Origin: Pinirhizobacter sp036499745
Lineage (GTDB): Bacteria; Pseudomonadota; Gammaproteobacteria; Xanthomonadales; Rhodanobacteraceae
Assembly: GCF_036499745.1 (NCBI RefSeq)
Contig: NZ_DASYDG010000028.1
Coordinates: forward strand, 17,593-81,592
Reading direction: 5' to 3'
DNA length: 64,000 nt
A program made the position numbers and the translations under genes. A model generated the notes under the pieces. That model was not told where the DNA came from. It ran no database searches and saw only the letters and a list, made by a program, of their open reading frames with translations. The stretch's first letter is position 1. Every line of letters starts with the position of its first letter. Positions 8,049 to 16,844 of the stretch are shown here, piece after piece.

Positions 8049-9041
8049 TCAGCCCTTGCGCTTGGCCTGGTCGCCGCGCTCGTGCGCGTGGTTGGCATAT
8101 GTGGATTCAGGCGAAGGCACCGGCGTCGCCTCGTGCGCGTCGTTCACCGGCGCGGAACCTGCCGCACCGCCTTCGCCAGGCCAGGACGGCCCTTGGCGGA
8201 CGCGTTCACGCTTGGCGTCGAGCAATGCCTGGATATTGGCCACTGCTTCCTCTTGCGTGATCAGGGGAACGTGTTCGGTTTCGACACCCAGTTCACTCGG
8301 ACGCGGCGGGACCGCCTCCGTTGCAGCGGGAGCAGGCGCTGCGGGCCTGGGAGCAGGCGCTGCGGGCCTGGACGTAGCCTTGCGCGGCAGCGCCGCCGGT
8401 TTGGCCGCTGAAGCAGGGGCTGCCTTCTTTACTGGCCTGGCCGCGGGCTTGACGTTTACCTGCGGCTTCGCCTGCACGATGGCTGCCTTCTTCACCGGTG
8501 CCTTCTTCGCCGGCGACTTGGCAACTGTCACCTTGCGGGCAGGCGCCTTGCGCGGTGCGGCCTTCTTCGCGCCAGCACGAGTCGGCGCCTTCTTGGCGGC
8601 CTTGCGCGGCGCGACTTTCTTCGCTGCCTTGCCGACGGCGGTCCTGGCAACGGGCAGCTTCCTGGCTACAGCCTTCTTCGCCGTGGATTTCTTTGCGGCA
8701 GCCTTGCGCGAGGCAGCTTTCTTCACTGCCGCCTTACGGGGTGCAGCCTTACGGGGTGCAGCCTTGCGCGCGGCTGTTTTGCGAGCGACCGTCTTGCGAG
8801 CGGTTTTCTTCGCAACTTTCTTCGTCGCGGACTTGCGGGCTCCGGCCTTCTTCGCAGCTGGTTTCCGTGCAACAGCCTTCCTGGCCGTAACTTTCCTTGC
8901 CGCCGCTTTCTTCGCCGGTGTCTTGCGCGCGGCAGCCTTCCTGGCGGGTGCCTTCTTCACGGCAGCCTTCTTGCCAGTGGCCTTCTTGCCTGTCTTGCGT
9001 GCCGCGGATTTCTTCGCGGTGGACTTGCGGGTGGTTGCCAT
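8049..9041 (-). CDS. Histone H1-like Lys/Ala-rich nucleoid protein
   Basis: 330 residues. Residues 1 to about 215 are a degenerate repeat of Lys, Ala, Arg and Thr in the pattern KKxAxRKxxA, as in histone H1 tails and the Pseudomonas AlgP/AlgR3 family. A Pro/Ala-rich linker follows, then a more complex C-terminus (residues about 250-300, with TEHVPLITQEEAVANIQALLDAK) that could be a short folded or interaction segment. Expected role: binding DNA, compacting the nucleoid or modulating transcription. No neighbour suggests a specific target. Internal tandem duplications show that the repeat length is mutable. Confidence 0.82.
   Translation of the reverse strand: MATTRKSTAKKSAARKTGKKATGKKAAVKKAPARKAAARKTPAKKAAARKVTARKAVARKPAAKKAGARKSATKKVAKKTARKTVARKTAARKAAPRKAAPRKAAVKKAASRKAAAKKSTAKKAVARKLPVARTAVGKAAKKVAPRKAAKKAPTRAGAKKAAPRKAPARKVTVAKSPAKKAPVKKAAIVQAKPQVNVKPAARPVKKAAPASAAKPAALPRKATSRPAAPAPRPAAPAPAATEAVPPRPSELGVETEHVPLITQEEAVANIQALLDAKRERVRQGPSWPGEGGAAGSAPVNDAHEATPVPSPESTYANHAHERGDQAKRKG
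8328..8369. repeat. 21-bp perfect tandem duplication
   Basis: Two identical adjacent copies (8328-8348 and 8349-8369) inside the histone-like gene. Being a multiple of three, it duplicates a Pro/Ala/Arg heptapeptide in frame in the linker. Confidence 0.9.
8731..8760. repeat. 15-bp perfect tandem duplication
   Basis: Two identical copies of GCCTTACGGGGTGCA (8731-8745 and 8746-8760) within the histone-like gene. It duplicates a KAAPR-type pentapeptide in frame, the same unit from which the whole tail is built. Confidence 0.9.
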
Positions 9042-9188
9042 GCGTTAGCTCCTCCGGTCGGGTTGCGCGACGCGCCTGGCTCACCGTGTGCAGGCTTCGC
9101 GCTCTTGCATTCGGGAATAAGAACATCCCGTTCGTGATGTACGCGTGTCACATCATCTCGCAAGCGCGGGTGGAAGTCACATGCGGCT

Positions 9189-9800
9189 TCAAGGATTGAG
9201 CAGCGTCTGCACGAAATGGCCAACCAGGCGCGGTTCGACCACAAGGGTGGCGGCTATGCCATATGCACCGCCCCACAGGTGCGCGCTGTGGTTGACGTTG
9301 CCACCACCGCGCCGCTCCATGAACACCGAATACACCACGTAGAGCACGGCATAAACGATGGCCGGCATCGGGATCACGAACATGACGCCGATCATCGACC
9401 ACGGCCGGAACAGGATGTAGGCGAAAAGGATGGCCGATACTGCGCCGGAGGCGCCCAGGCTGCGATAGTTGGGGTCTTCCCGGTGCTTGAAATAGCTTGG
9501 CAGGATCGAGGCGATCAGGCCGCCTACATAGAACAACACGTATCCCAGGATGCCCAATTGCGCCGTGTAGAACCGCTCCAGGAACCCACCGAAGAAAAAC
9601 AGGGTGAGCATGTTAACCAGCAGGTGGTTGAAGTCGGCGTGCACGATGCCGTAAGTGACCAGGCGCTGGTACTCGCGGCCACGGGCCACGGCGGGCGGCC
9701 AGAAGATCAGGCGGGCCATCAGTCGGCCATCGCGCAAGGCCATGAAGGAAACGACGCCGGTGAGCGCGATGATGATCAGGGTGATGGGCATCGAGGCCAT
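9189..9800 (-). CDS. Rhomboid-family intramembrane serine protease
   Basis: 203 residues from the ATG at 9800, which has AAGGAG 12 nt ahead; the open frame continues to 9929 but without that signal. Six hydrophobic segments are visible. The rhomboid catalytic Ser lies in GASGAVSA and the catalytic His in the last membrane segment (HSAHLWGGAYG). HADFNHLLVNM, the family's conserved H...HL.NM motif, is also present. It is expected to cleave membrane proteins inside the inner membrane. The start faces the divergent FAD oxidoreductase gene. Confidence 0.9.
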   Translation of the reverse strand: MASMPITLIIIALTGVVSFMALRDGRLMARLIFWPPAVARGREYQRLVTYGIVHADFNHLLVNMLTLFFFGGFLERFYTAQLGILGYVLFYVGGLIASILPSYFKHREDPNYRSLGASGAVSAILFAYILFRPWSMIGVMFVIPMPAIVYAVLYVVYSVFMERRGGGNVNHSAHLWGGAYGIAATLVVEPRLVGHFVQTLLNP

Positions 9801-9918
9801 GGTACGGGGTGATCTCCTTGTCGGGCGCGGCATAGTGGCGTCCCGGACCCCGGGTTGTCGATACGCCGCGTTGACGCCGGGCCGGTAATGGTCGGCGCTT
9901 GAAATCGACTGGACAGCC

Positions 9919-11136
9919 ATGGACATCAAAAGCGGTCATCCGTTCTGGCCATTGGAACATGGCCTGCTTGGCGCGTTTCCGGCGCTCCAGGGTGACCTGA
10001 CGTGCGAGGTGGCGGTGATCGGTGCCGGCATTACCGGCGCGCTGATCGCGCGGGAACTTGCCGCTTCCGGACTGGATGTGGTGGTGCTGGACCGGCGTGA
10101 GGCCGGTTGGGGCAGTACTTCGGCCAGTACGGCTTTGCTGCAATACGAGATCGACACGGAACTCACGGAGCTTCGGTCCATGTATGGCCAGCGCTTTGCC
10201 GACGAGGCATATCGGGCGTGCAGCCAGGCCATCGACGATTTCGAAGGCCATGCGCGGGACATCGGTGTCGATGTCGGGTTCCGGCGCGTGGGGAGCCTTT
10301 ACTATGCTTCTTCAGCGAAGGACGCACGTGGATTCCCCGGGGAATTCGCCGCCCGGTGCGAAGCAGGCCTGGCCGTGGAATGGCTTGAGGCCGGTGATGT
10401 CGTGGACCGCTTCGGCCTGAAGGCCCCTGCGGCGATGTGGACACCGCAGGCAGCGGTGGTTGATCCGTACCGTTTTTGCCGCCACGCCCTGCACCAGCTG
10501 GTCGACCGCGGCGCCAGCGTGTATGACCGCACCGAAGTGACGGGCTGGAAGGATGCCGGTGGTGGCTGGCTGGAGCTTGCCACCCATGCCGGTGCGCACG
10601 TCCGCTGCCGGCATCTGGTGATCGCCGCCGGTTATGAATCCCAGCGTTGGCTCAAATACCGCGTGGCCCGCAATCACAGCAGCTATGCACTGGTAACCGA
10701 ACCCGTGGGCCACCTGCCCTTCGCATTGGAAAACAATGTGGCCTGGGAATCGGCCCGTCCCTACCTTTACCTGCGCAGTACCGATGACGGGCGCGTGCTT
10801 GTGGGCGGTGAGGACGACAAGCTGGACATTGCCAGCAAGCGCGACGCCGCATTGCCTGGCAAAGCAGACCGGTTGTTGGCGAAGTTGTCCCGGCTATCGG
10901 GTGGCCGCAGCTTCGAACCGGGCTTTGCCTGGGCGGGAACATTCGCCGAGACCACCGATGGACTCCCTTACATCGGCACGCTTTCGGACGGTGACCCCCG
11001 TGTGCACTTTGCCATGGCCTATGGGGGGAACGGCATCACCTATAGCGTCATTGCCGCCGAGATCCTGCGCGAGGCCATCCATGGTGGCACGCATCCGCGT
11101 GCTTCGTTGTTCGGCTTCGGCCGAATCGGGCGATAA
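9919..11136 (+). CDS. FAD-dependent oxidoreductase (DAO family)
   Basis: 405 residues. The dinucleotide-binding motif is near residue 30 (VIGAGITGALIARELA, then a VVVLDRR strand end). The C-terminal family segment WAGTFAETTDGLPYIG and the FAMAYGGNGITYS ending are typical of the D-amino-acid/glycine oxidase-like superfamily that oxidises amines or amino acids. No signal peptide. The exact substrate cannot be read from sequence. It is divergent from the rhomboid gene and followed 78 nt later by a PhzF-family gene. Confidence 0.85.
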   Translation: MDIKSGHPFWPLEHGLLGAFPALQGDLTCEVAVIGAGITGALIARELAASGLDVVVLDRREAGWGSTSASTALLQYEIDTELTELRSMYGQRFADEAYRACSQAIDDFEGHARDIGVDVGFRRVGSLYYASSAKDARGFPGEFAARCEAGLAVEWLEAGDVVDRFGLKAPAAMWTPQAAVVDPYRFCRHALHQLVDRGASVYDRTEVTGWKDAGGGWLELATHAGAHVRCRHLVIAAGYESQRWLKYRVARNHSSYALVTEPVGHLPFALENNVAWESARPYLYLRSTDDGRVLVGGEDDKLDIASKRDAALPGKADRLLAKLSRLSGGRSFEPGFAWAGTFAETTDGLPYIGTLSDGDPRVHFAMAYGGNGITYSVIAAEILREAIHGGTHPRASLFGFGRIGR

Positions 11137-11214
11137 GGCCATACCGTCGCGCCAGGCGGCGGCATATAGGGGTTATCATGAGCGGCTCGTGTCCCCACCA
11201 CGGCGCCTGCCCTC

Positions 11215-12093
11215 ATGCACCAGATCCGTTACCAGCAGCTGGACGTCTTCGCCGCCAGGCCGGGCGGCGGCAACCAGCTCGGCGTCGTCATCGATGCAGA
11301 AGGCTGGACCGACGAGGCCATGCAGGCCTTCGCCCGCTGGACGAACCTGGTCGAAACCACCTTCCTTACGCCGCCGACGCAACCGGGCGCCAGCTACCGT
11401 GCGCGCATCTTCACACCGCGCAAGGAAATTCCCTTCGCCGGGCATCCCACCATCGGCAGCGCGCACGCCGCCCTCGACGCCGGGCTATGCCGGCCCTCCG
11501 CCGACGGCTTGTTGCACCAGGAATGCGCCGCCGGCGTGTTGCCGATCCGGGTGGAGAACCATGACGGTGAGCGTGTGCTGTTCGTGCAGGCACCGCCTGC
11601 GCGCGTGGTGCCTGCACCGATCGGCCTTAGCGCACTTCGCGATGTCCTGCACGGCATCCAGACCGGCCCCCTGCCGCCGGCCTTCGTCGAGGGTGGCCGT
11701 CGCTGGTGGATCGCCGAATTCGCCGACGAGGCGGTACTGCGCGCCTGGCACCCGGACCATGCCGCCATCGGCATGCTGGCGCGTGATACAGACAGCCTGG
11801 GCCTTTGCGTGTTCGCTCGCAGCAGTGAGCCGGGTGTCGAGCTTGCGGTACGCGCATTTCCTTCGGGCGTGGATATCGTCGAGGATCCTGCCTCCGGAGC
11901 CGCCAACGGCCTGATCGCCGCCTACATCGCGCACGCGGAGCCAGCGGGCGCACTGGCCCGCGGGTATCGGGTCAGCCAGGGGCGTGAAGTGGGGCACGAC
12001 GCCAGTATCACCGTGCGCATCGACGGTGCGATATGGGTGGGCGGGAGGACGAACACCATCATCGACGGCGCCGTGGACTGGCCGCACGCATGA
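11215..12093 (+). CDS. PhzF-family isomerase/epimerase-like protein
   Basis: 292 residues. Family features: QLDVFAARPGGGNQLGVV at the start, catalytic Glu in NLVETTFL (about residue 47), IPFAGHPTIG, and the second half repeat with EDPASGAANG. PhzF-like proteins have two diaminopimelate-epimerase-like lobes; phenazine PhzF isomerises a dihydroxyanthranilate, but most family members have unknown substrates and no phenazine genes are present here. The stop overlaps the next start (ATGA). Confidence 0.88.
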   Translation: MHQIRYQQLDVFAARPGGGNQLGVVIDAEGWTDEAMQAFARWTNLVETTFLTPPTQPGASYRARIFTPRKEIPFAGHPTIGSAHAALDAGLCRPSADGLLHQECAAGVLPIRVENHDGERVLFVQAPPARVVPAPIGLSALRDVLHGIQTGPLPPAFVEGGRRWWIAEFADEAVLRAWHPDHAAIGMLARDTDSLGLCVFARSSEPGVELAVRAFPSGVDIVEDPASGAANGLIAAYIAHAEPAGALARGYRVSQGREVGHDASITVRIDGAIWVGGRTNTIIDGAVDWPHA

Positions 12094-12557
12094 GCCAGGC
12101 TCCGGGCCCGGTGATCTGGGTGGACGCCGACGCCTGCCCGGTTGTCATCAAGGAGATCCTCTTCCGCGCCGCCGAACGGGAGAAAATCACCGTCACCCTG
12201 GTGGCGAACCAATGGCTTCGTACCCCACCATCGCGCTACATCCACACCGTCCAGGTACCCGGCGGCTTTGATGTGGCCGATGGCGAGATCGTCCGACGCG
12301 TGGCGGCGGGCGACATGGTGGTAACCCAGGACATTCCACTGGCGGCGCTGGTGCTGGAAAAGGGCGCCCTGGCGTTGAATCCACGGGGTGAGCTTTATAC
12401 CCGCGAGACGATCGCCCAGCGATTGTCCATGCGCAATTTCATGGAAGAATTGCGTGGCAGCGGCGTGGACACCGGCGGCCCTTCGGCATTCGGCCAGCGC
12501 GACCGCCAGTCTTTCGCCAATGCGCTGGACCGGTGGCTGGCCAGACGCCCGCGGTAA
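12090..12557 (+). CDS. YaiI/YqxD family (DUF188) protein
   Basis: 155 residues from the ATG at 12090 overlapping the PhzF stop. It begins with the family signature IWVDADACPVVIKEIL and contains ANQW and VTQDIPLAALVLEKGA, which match the UPF0178 family, proposed to be PIN-like nucleases from their acidic residues. Function is not established. It is translationally coupled to the PhzF gene and ends 60 nt before a convergent gene. Confidence 0.9.
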   Translation: MSQAPGPVIWVDADACPVVIKEILFRAAEREKITVTLVANQWLRTPPSRYIHTVQVPGGFDVADGEIVRRVAAGDMVVTQDIPLAALVLEKGALALNPRGELYTRETIAQRLSMRNFMEELRGSGVDTGGPSAFGQRDRQSFANALDRWLARRPR

Positions 12558-12616
12558 TTGCCACGCGAAATATCGCCGGCACGTCGGATGCCGTCACCGC
12601 ACGTGTTGCCGAAGGG

Positions 12617-14566
12617 CTATAGCTCGCGCAATACGCGGAAACCCACGCGGGCGCTGCGCGTGTCGGCACCGGCACCCTGGCGGAACGCCGAACGCAGCAT
12701 GTCGGGCGCACTGCCCCAGGAGCCACCGCGGATCACCCGCCGCGTGCAACCTGGGTTGTCCCATGCGCTGCCATCGCGCGGCGCCCGGATGTAATTATCG
12801 TGCCAGCAGTCCTGCACCCACTCCGAGACGTTGCCGCCCATGTCATAGAGGCCATCGGGATTGGGCGCGAACGACTGCACCGGCGCCGGCCCCCAGTATC
12901 CATCGCGATAACCGGGCATGGCGTTGCTCCAGCGCCGGCCGCTGGTCGTGCGGTCACCGCTGCCGGTGATGTTTTCCACCCGGCTGGCGGGACTGCCATC
13001 GCCCCACCAGAAGCGCGTGGCGGTACCACCACGTTCGGCATACTCGAACTCCGCCTCGCTGGGCAGGCGGTAACGTTGACCGCTGCGGCTGGCCAGCCAT
13101 GCTGCAAAGGCGCGGGCGTCGTTCCACGATACGTTGATCACCGGCAGGCCGTCGGCCGCGGGCTTACCTGCGTAGTCGGACATCCAGGTGGCCTGGGCGT
13201 CGTCGCGCAGGCCGCCGCTGGCTTCATCGTAAATACTTGAGCCGCCTAGCTTCTGCGAATCAGGCACATAGCCGGTGGCGCGGACGAACTCGCGGAACTG
13301 GCCCACGGTCACTTCACTTCGTGACAAGGCAAAACCCTTGGCGATGTCCACGGTATGGCGCGGTGACTCACTTGCGTCGTGGCCCTTTTCGTCCTCAGCG
13401 GAACCCATCTGGTAGCTGCCGGTGGGCAGCACGACCATCGCCGGGCCCTGTCCGCCACTGTCGACGAAGCGATCGCTGAACACCTGGCCGGGCTTGTAGC
13501 TGGCATAAAGACGGGCATTGGTCATGCGTTCGTTGAATTCGTCCAGGCCCGCCAGATCCGGGCTGATGCCCTGGGCCTGTTTGGCAAGCTTGCCTGCAAG
13601 AGCCTGGTCACCGGCATCGAGCGCGGAGCGTGCCTGGGCCAGCAGGCCCTCAGCACTCTGACGCCTCATCCCCTCTACCCGGCCCCGGGTGTCCTGCAGG
13701 GCCTGGGAATCGGGCTGGATCGCGGCAGCGTCGGCCAGGGCCTTGTCCGCCCCGGCGAAATCGTTCCTTGCCACGGCCGTCAGCGCCTGGTCGAGCACCA
13801 CGCGCTGCACCTGCGCCATGCCCTGGCTTGCCACCGCGTTGCCCGGATCCATCGACAGCACCCGGCGATACAGGTCCAGCGCGCTGCCACCGACAGGAGA
13901 CGCAGCCTTGTCCTGACGCATGAGGTCCGCTGCCTGGGCCAACACGGGTTGCACCTGGTCCAGGAGCTTGAGCTTGTCGTTCAGGGCCGCGGTATCCGCC
14001 GCGCTGTCGGGCATCGCCTTGAGCATCTTGACGCGTTCACGCGCGGTATCGCCATCGCCCAGTGCCAGCGCTTGTTCGGCTTCGGCGAGCAGTCGCGCGT
14101 GGACTTCGGCCACACCGGCCTTGCCCTTGAGGCTATCGGCATTGGCCTTGAGTACTTCGTTGTACAACGCCAGTGCACTATCGGGCCCGCCGGTGAGGTG
14201 ATCGGCCGCCAGCGCCTGGGTGGCGCGTTCGAGCAGTTTCTTCGATTCGGCGCTATCGGGCACCGAGGCGCCTTCCGGTGCGGGCACCGGTTCACGCCGA
14301 TGACCTGCGATCACCGCGGCCGACGCCAGCATCAGCGGCGGTCCTGAATCCACCTCCGAAACCATGCGCGGCGCGGCCTGTGGCCGCTGGTCGAACCCCA
14401 TATTGGGCGCCGGTGCGGCCGACGGCGCCAGGACCGGGCCCTGCGACTGTGACGAAGTACGCAGCAATCCGGGGAAAAAATGATAGGAAAGTCCAAAGCA
14501 CAACACCACCAGGCCAAAGCCGCCGCCTAGCGCGCGCTGTCGTCGGACGGTTTCGGTGCTGGGCAT
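12617..14566 (-). CDS. Membrane-anchored TPR-like/FGE-fold protein, active-site Cys absent
   Basis: 649 residues. One transmembrane segment near residues 12-30, then a long Ala/Asp/Leu-rich helical region (about 100-340) resembling TPR repeats (for example ALALYNEVLKAN and SALDLYRRVLSMD). The C-terminal ~280 residues are a formylglycine-generating-enzyme (sulfatase-modifying factor) domain: MVVLPTGSYQMGS, ESPRHTVDI, RSEVTVGQFREFV, VNVSWNDARAFAAWL, YRLPSEAEFEYAERGG, DMGGNVSEWVQDCW, RVIRGGSWG, GFRVLREL. The two catalytic cysteines of true FGE, normally around the GGS motif, are missing (GGSWGSAPD), so it is more likely a binding or scaffold version. It is divergent from RNase D. Confidence 0.85.
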   Translation of the reverse strand: MPSTETVRRQRALGGGFGLVVLCFGLSYHFFPGLLRTSSQSQGPVLAPSAAPAPNMGFDQRPQAAPRMVSEVDSGPPLMLASAAVIAGHRREPVPAPEGASVPDSAESKKLLERATQALAADHLTGGPDSALALYNEVLKANADSLKGKAGVAEVHARLLAEAEQALALGDGDTARERVKMLKAMPDSAADTAALNDKLKLLDQVQPVLAQAADLMRQDKAASPVGGSALDLYRRVLSMDPGNAVASQGMAQVQRVVLDQALTAVARNDFAGADKALADAAAIQPDSQALQDTRGRVEGMRRQSAEGLLAQARSALDAGDQALAGKLAKQAQGISPDLAGLDEFNERMTNARLYASYKPGQVFSDRFVDSGGQGPAMVVLPTGSYQMGSAEDEKGHDASESPRHTVDIAKGFALSRSEVTVGQFREFVRATGYVPDSQKLGGSSIYDEASGGLRDDAQATWMSDYAGKPAADGLPVINVSWNDARAFAAWLASRSGQRYRLPSEAEFEYAERGGTATRFWWGDGSPASRVENITGSGDRTTSGRRWSNAMPGYRDGYWGPAPVQSFAPNPDGLYDMGGNVSEWVQDCWHDNYIRAPRDGSAWDNPGCTRRVIRGGSWGSAPDMLRSAFRQGAGADTRSARVGFRVLREL

Positions 14567-14687
14567 GGTCTTCGGGCGTCCCGGGTGGCGGCCTGCTATC
14601 TTTCGCCGTCACCATAGGCAATCGACGCACACAGGGCAACGGGCGGTGCCCGCGCGCACCGGCTCAGGTTCACGCAAAGGATTCAAG

Positions 14688-15800
14688 ATGGATGCACTTT
14701 CGCCGGCCCCGGCCGCCGACTGGATCGACAACGCGGCTGCGCTGGGCGCATGGCTGGGCGATATTCCCGCCGGTGCCGCGGTGGGCATGGACACCGAGTT
14801 CATGCGCCGCGACACTTTTTATCCACAGCTGGCGCTGCTGCAACTGTCATACGGCGGTCGCCACGCCCTGGTAGACCCACTGGCTTTCGACGCCGGCACC
14901 CTGCTTGACGATGCCTTCGGCAAGCGCCCGGTCACCAGCATCATGCACAGCGCCAGCGAAGACCTCGAAGCACTGGCGCCATTGCTGCCGCGAGGCCCGC
15001 ACACGCTTTTCGACACCCAGATCGCCGCGGCCTATGCCGGGATGGGCGCGGGCCTGTCCTATCGCGCGCTGGTGGCCGAAGTGATCGGTGACGACCTGGA
15101 CAAGGGCGAGACCCGCTCGGACTGGATGCAGCGGCCGCTCACACAAAGCCAGCTGGCCTACGCCACGCTCGACGTGGTGCACCTGCATCGCATTCACGCC
15201 GAACTCGTCACACGCCTGAACTCGCGTGGCCGCTACACCTGGTTCGAAGAAGACTGCCGCCGGCTGCTTGCCCGCGCCGCCCATGCCGGCGACGACCAGC
15301 CCCAGCGCGGCGTGCGAGGTGCGGCCGAATGGCCACGCGAACGACAGGCGCTGCTTCGCCGCATCCTGCGCTGGCGCGACACCACCGCCCGCAAGCTCGA
15401 TCGTCCACGCCCATGGTTGCTCGACGAAGCCCTGGCATTGAGCCTCGTCAACAACCTGCCACATAGCCAGGCCGATCTCGATACCCGCGGCCGCGGCCAA
15501 CGTGCATTGCGTTCGGCACAGCGGCAGGAACTGTTCGCGTTGCTGCACCAGCCGGTGACACCGGCGGAAGTGGCGGCGACACTGCCGATCCCGGGACATC
15601 CGTCAGGCGAGGCGAAGAAAGCGATCACCGCCATGAAGCTGGTGGTGGATGCTATTTCGCTGGAACTGGACCTTCCGCAGGGCCTGGTTTGCGCACGGCG
15701 CAACCTGGATGAATATGTCGTGTCAGGCCAATGGCCCGACGGCTTGGCCGGCTGGCGTCGCGACGTACTCGAGGCAAGGATTTCACCCCTCCTTCCATAG
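14688..15800 (+). CDS. rnd: Ribonuclease D
   Basis: 370 residues from the ATG at 14688; the open frame begins at 14556 but overlaps the divergent gene. DEDDy exonuclease motifs: GMDTEFMRRDTFYPQLALLQLS, SEDLEAL, and the third motif in the segment SQLAYATLDVVHLHRIH with the Tyr expected of DEDDy enzymes. HRDC-type C-terminal regions follow (RRILRWRDTTARKLDRPRPWLL). It trims tRNA precursors and other structured RNAs 3' to 5' in the cytoplasm. It is followed 6 nt later by an XdhC-family gene. Confidence 0.94.
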   Translation: MDALSPAPAADWIDNAAALGAWLGDIPAGAAVGMDTEFMRRDTFYPQLALLQLSYGGRHALVDPLAFDAGTLLDDAFGKRPVTSIMHSASEDLEALAPLLPRGPHTLFDTQIAAAYAGMGAGLSYRALVAEVIGDDLDKGETRSDWMQRPLTQSQLAYATLDVVHLHRIHAELVTRLNSRGRYTWFEEDCRRLLARAAHAGDDQPQRGVRGAAEWPRERQALLRRILRWRDTTARKLDRPRPWLLDEALALSLVNNLPHSQADLDTRGRGQRALRSAQRQELFALLHQPVTPAEVAATLPIPGHPSGEAKKAITAMKLVVDAISLELDLPQGLVCARRNLDEYVVSGQWPDGLAGWRRDVLEARISPLLP

Positions 15801-15806
15801 CCGCCG

Positions 15807-16844
15807 ATGAAATCCATCCAGGAAATCCGGAATCTTGCACACGCGCTTCGCGCCCTGCACACGGACAGCATGCGCGAGCGGGCCGCATTGGTAACGATCA
15901 TACGGACGGAAGGTTCGACCTTCCGGCGAGTGGGCGCCGCGATGCTGGTCCATGAAACCGGAGCCATCATCAACACCCTCTCCGGAGGTTGCCCGGAGCG
16001 GGATCTGGTCGACCGGGCGCGTGAGGTCATGGATAGCGGAAACATCCGCTATGTCGGCTACAACGAGGAACAAGGCCTCGACCTTCTCCTGGAAATGGGA
16101 TGCGGCGGGACACTGGAGGTTGCCATCGAGCCATTCAACTCATGCGACGATCTTCAATTCCTTCCGTTTCTGGAGGACGCCTTGCAAGCCGGCCGGGCCT
16201 TCATGATGTCCACGATATTCCCGCCGTCAGGATCAACGGATCGTCCCCGACGCAACTTCGACAGGCGGGCGGTCGACATCACCGGTGGGTCGATCCCTGC
16301 GGGAACCGCGGTGTGTGATATCCGGGACCACGGGCAGGTCGTTCTCATCGAATCCTTCCGCGCTCCCGTTTGCCTGGTGATCGCCGGAGCAAGCGAAGAG
16401 GCCCGCCAACTGGCCGATGTGGCAAGCCGGTTGGGCTGGCGCGGCACGATCGTGGATAGTTCAAGTGAGCGACTGGGCGCCCTGGCAACGCTTGCCCCTG
16501 GCTGGACGTCGATGATCAGCCATCCCGAAACCATTCATTTGAATGTTCCGCTGGACGAAAATACGGCCTTTGTCACCATGACGCGTAACCTGGCGCAGGA
16601 TATTGCCTATCTGCGGGCAGGCTCCGATGCAGGCGCCTTTTACCTGGGCGCCCTGGGATCGCGCGAGCGGGCTCACCTGATACGCGCCCGGGTTGATTCA
16701 CCTTCGCTGCGCGTGCCTGCCGGCCTGGATGTCGGGTCCAATACACCCGGCGAAATCGCCTTGGCCGTGGTTGCCGAAATCATGGCGGCGCGCCATGGGC
16801 GAACGGGCACGTCGCTGAGCGTTATCGACGGGCCGCTTCACTGA
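15807..16844 (+). CDS. XdhC/CoxI-family molybdenum cofactor maturation protein
   Basis: 345 residues. The N-terminal XdhC_CoxI domain has RAALVTIIRTEGSTFRRVGAAML, then INTLSGGCPERDLVDRA and MGCGGTLEVAIEP; the C-terminal Rossmann domain has LVIAGASEEARQLADVA and YLGALGSRERAHL. In Rhodobacter, XdhC binds Mo cofactor and inserts the sulfurated form into xanthine dehydrogenase. It lies 6 nt after rnd and overlaps the convergent MocA-like gene by 7 nt. No xanthine dehydrogenase or CO dehydrogenase subunit is in the window, so the client enzyme is unknown. Confidence 0.9.
   Translation: MKSIQEIRNLAHALRALHTDSMRERAALVTIIRTEGSTFRRVGAAMLVHETGAIINTLSGGCPERDLVDRAREVMDSGNIRYVGYNEEQGLDLLLEMGCGGTLEVAIEPFNSCDDLQFLPFLEDALQAGRAFMMSTIFPPSGSTDRPRRNFDRRAVDITGGSIPAGTAVCDIRDHGQVVLIESFRAPVCLVIAGASEEARQLADVASRLGWRGTIVDSSSERLGALATLAPGWTSMISHPETIHLNVPLDENTAFVTMTRNLAQDIAYLRAGSDAGAFYLGALGSRERAHLIRARVDSPSLRVPAGLDVGSNTPGEIALAVVAEIMAARHGRTGTSLSVIDGPLH

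Noticed and set aside
7327..9048. 573-codon plus-strand frame
   Set aside because: Antisense to the histone-like gene and the Gly-rich lipoprotein; its Phe/Ala repeats mirror the Lys/Ala codons.
11215..12093. Phenazine biosynthesis gene
   Set aside because: PhzF-family membership alone is not evidence; none of the other phz genes is present.
12617..14566. Active formylglycine-generating enzyme
   Set aside because: The two catalytic cysteines are absent and no sulfatase gene is nearby.
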